Below are positions 6,669 to 7,303 of a stretch of 7,303 bases of DNA, piece after piece. Position 1 is the first letter of the stretch; each line of letters starts with the position of its first letter. The notes under the pieces were generated by a model that did no database searches, was not told where the DNA came from, and worked only from the letters and a program-made list of their open reading frames with translations. The stretch lies in contig JAKAUH010000680.1 in the NCBI GenBank assembly GCA_021818605.1, positions 1 through 7,303 of the forward strand, written 5' to 3'. The position numbers were made by a program, and so were the translations under genes. Origin of the DNA: Planctomycetota bacterium (GTDB lineage: Bacteria > Planctomycetota > Planctomycetia > Isosphaerales > Isosphaeraceae).

Positions 6669-7178
6669 GTGAATCATCTCACGCATGTTCTCTTCCGCCT
6701 TGGCCGTTCGGCTGTGGTCACACACCCCAACAGCCTTCTCGCCCTGGCAACGGCATTCATCTTTGCCGTCGCCTTGGGCGCGTCCTGGTCGACCCTGTCG
6801 CGGGCACAGGACAGTTGTGTTGGCGGTATCGAGGGCAACTGTCCCGGGGGCACCAACTACTGCCTCTGGAGCAATGCAATCAACCCGTGCGCCAGTATGG
6901 GCACCACGTGCTACCCCACCGGCACGGGCTGCACATGCATGGTCACAGGCAATCCAAATCCCCAGCCCGAGGGCACCTATAAGATGACCTATTTCCAAAG
7001 CCCATGGCAGAAGTGCTGGGGCCCGGGCGGGGGATCGAGCAAATCGTGCACGGGATCGCAGAGGTCATGCGGAACGACCAAGCACTACGTTTCGGGCTAT
7101 CCGAGTTGCAGCCTAAGCCACCCATGCGTCGGGAACTGGTACTGGGCGTCCTGCTGGGGAGCTGGCGATTACTGCTGA
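6669..7178 (+). CDS. Small exported protein with 14 cysteines, family not recognised
   Basis: This 169-residue protein uses a GTG start with a strong ribosome binding site. A basic/polar N-terminus is followed by a hydrophobic segment (about residues 22-38, LLALATAFIFAVALGA) and a plausible signal peptidase site at SRA|Q (after residue 46). All 14 cysteines lie in the mature part: 50, 58, 65, 74, 81, 88, 90, 116, 127, 134, 147, 153, 162 and 169, the last being the C-terminal residue. Five of the 13 gaps are exactly 7 residues. The rest is rich in Gly, Ser, Thr and Trp/Tyr, with few charged residues. This suggests a compact disulfide-bonded extracellular protein, or possibly a metal-binding one. 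It lies 79 bases after the DUF1559 gene on the same strand, so the two are probably co-transcribed and may act together at the cell surface. I do not recognise the family and assign no function. The reading frame itself is well supported. Confidence 0.8.
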   Translation: MNHLTHVLFRLGRSAVVTHPNSLLALATAFIFAVALGASWSTLSRAQDSCVGGIEGNCPGGTNYCLWSNAINPCASMGTTCYPTGTGCTCMVTGNPNPQPEGTYKMTYFQSPWQKCWGPGGGSSKSCTGSQRSCGTTKHYVSGYPSCSLSHPCVGNWYWASCWGAGDYC

Positions 7179-7193
7179 AGGAGCTAAGCAGTA
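7170..7193 (+). repeat. 7-bp inverted repeat over the stop codon of the cysteine-rich gene
   Basis: TACTGCT (7170-7176) and AGCAGTA (7187-7193) are perfect arms around a 10-base loop that contains AAGGAG (7178-7183), and GTTTCC follows. The AAGGAG has no start codon at usable spacing. It is at best a weak terminator or 3'-end hairpin. Confidence 0.35.
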
Positions 7194-7250
7194 GTTTCCA
7201 AGATATGAGACACAGAACCTGATCGGATGCACCGTATTGCAAGCGGCGCG

Positions 7251-7302
7251 TCCTGGACGGAACCTGTCGGGTGTTAACATGCCCATGGGTTCCGATCCAG
7301 GA
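7251..7302. repeat. Long extended inverted repeat, possible transcript-end hairpin
   Basis: The arm at 7251-7264 (TCCTGGACGGAACC) pairs with 7288-7302 through 14 base pairs, broken only by an unpaired A at 7295. Inside, GGG (7269-7271) can pair with CCC (7282-7284) around a loop that includes the 8-base palindrome TGTTAACA (7272-7279). It begins 73 bases after the stop of the cysteine-rich gene. It may be that gene's terminator, a structured RNA, or a mobile-element-like repeat. The window ends one base later, so a T-run cannot be checked. Confidence 0.6.
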
Positions 7303-7303
7303 G

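Noticed and set aside
7279..7303. ATG at 7279 open to the window end, and AGGAG at 7299-7303 as a ribosome binding site
   Set aside because: The ATG has no ribosome binding site, and both signals lie within the long inverted repeat, so they are probably parts of a hairpin rather than gene-start signals.

Overview
The window looks like chromosomal DNA from a high-GC planctomycete, most likely of the Isosphaeraceae type. Three things point that way: an N-terminal SLEGRQVLS-type motif on a large exported repeat protein, a DUF1559 prepilin-like protein with the C-terminal H-X9-DG motif, and a secreted thioredoxin/trypsin fusion. No RNA gene, CRISPR array or transposase is visible. The assignment rests on family knowledge and cannot be narrowed to a species here.

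Layout, left to right. Positions 1-2522 (minus strand) hold the N-terminal 840 or so residues of a giant right-handed beta-helix protein. It is built from nine complete tandem units of about 63 residues and runs off the left edge. Its short N-terminal export/anchor segment is out of frame with the helix because of a small indel near 2377. Positions 2523-2818 separate it from the next minus-strand gene and hold three hairpins in tandem, one a good intrinsic terminator. Positions 2819-4576 (minus) encode a secreted thioredoxin domain joined by an acidic linker to a trypsin-like serine protease with an intact His-Asp-Ser triad. Positions 4577-5569 form a divergent intergenic region with several perfect dyads, a terminator-like palindrome without an obvious gene, and a sigma-70-like promoter whose spacer contains eight consecutive G. 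Positions 5570-6589 (plus) encode the DUF1559 prepilin-like protein, and 6669-7178 (plus) encode a small exported protein with 14 cysteines. The final 125 bases hold no clear gene but contain a strong extended inverted repeat.

All four proteins appear to be exported, so the window reads as a cell-envelope/extracellular locus. The DUF1559 gene and the cysteine-rich gene are probably one transcription unit. The protease and the beta-helix gene share a strand but are separated by a terminator, so they are probably transcribed separately. A functional link between the protease and the other envelope proteins is only inference. The best candidates for something undescribed are the cysteine-rich protein paired with the prepilin-like protein, and the redox-protease fusion.
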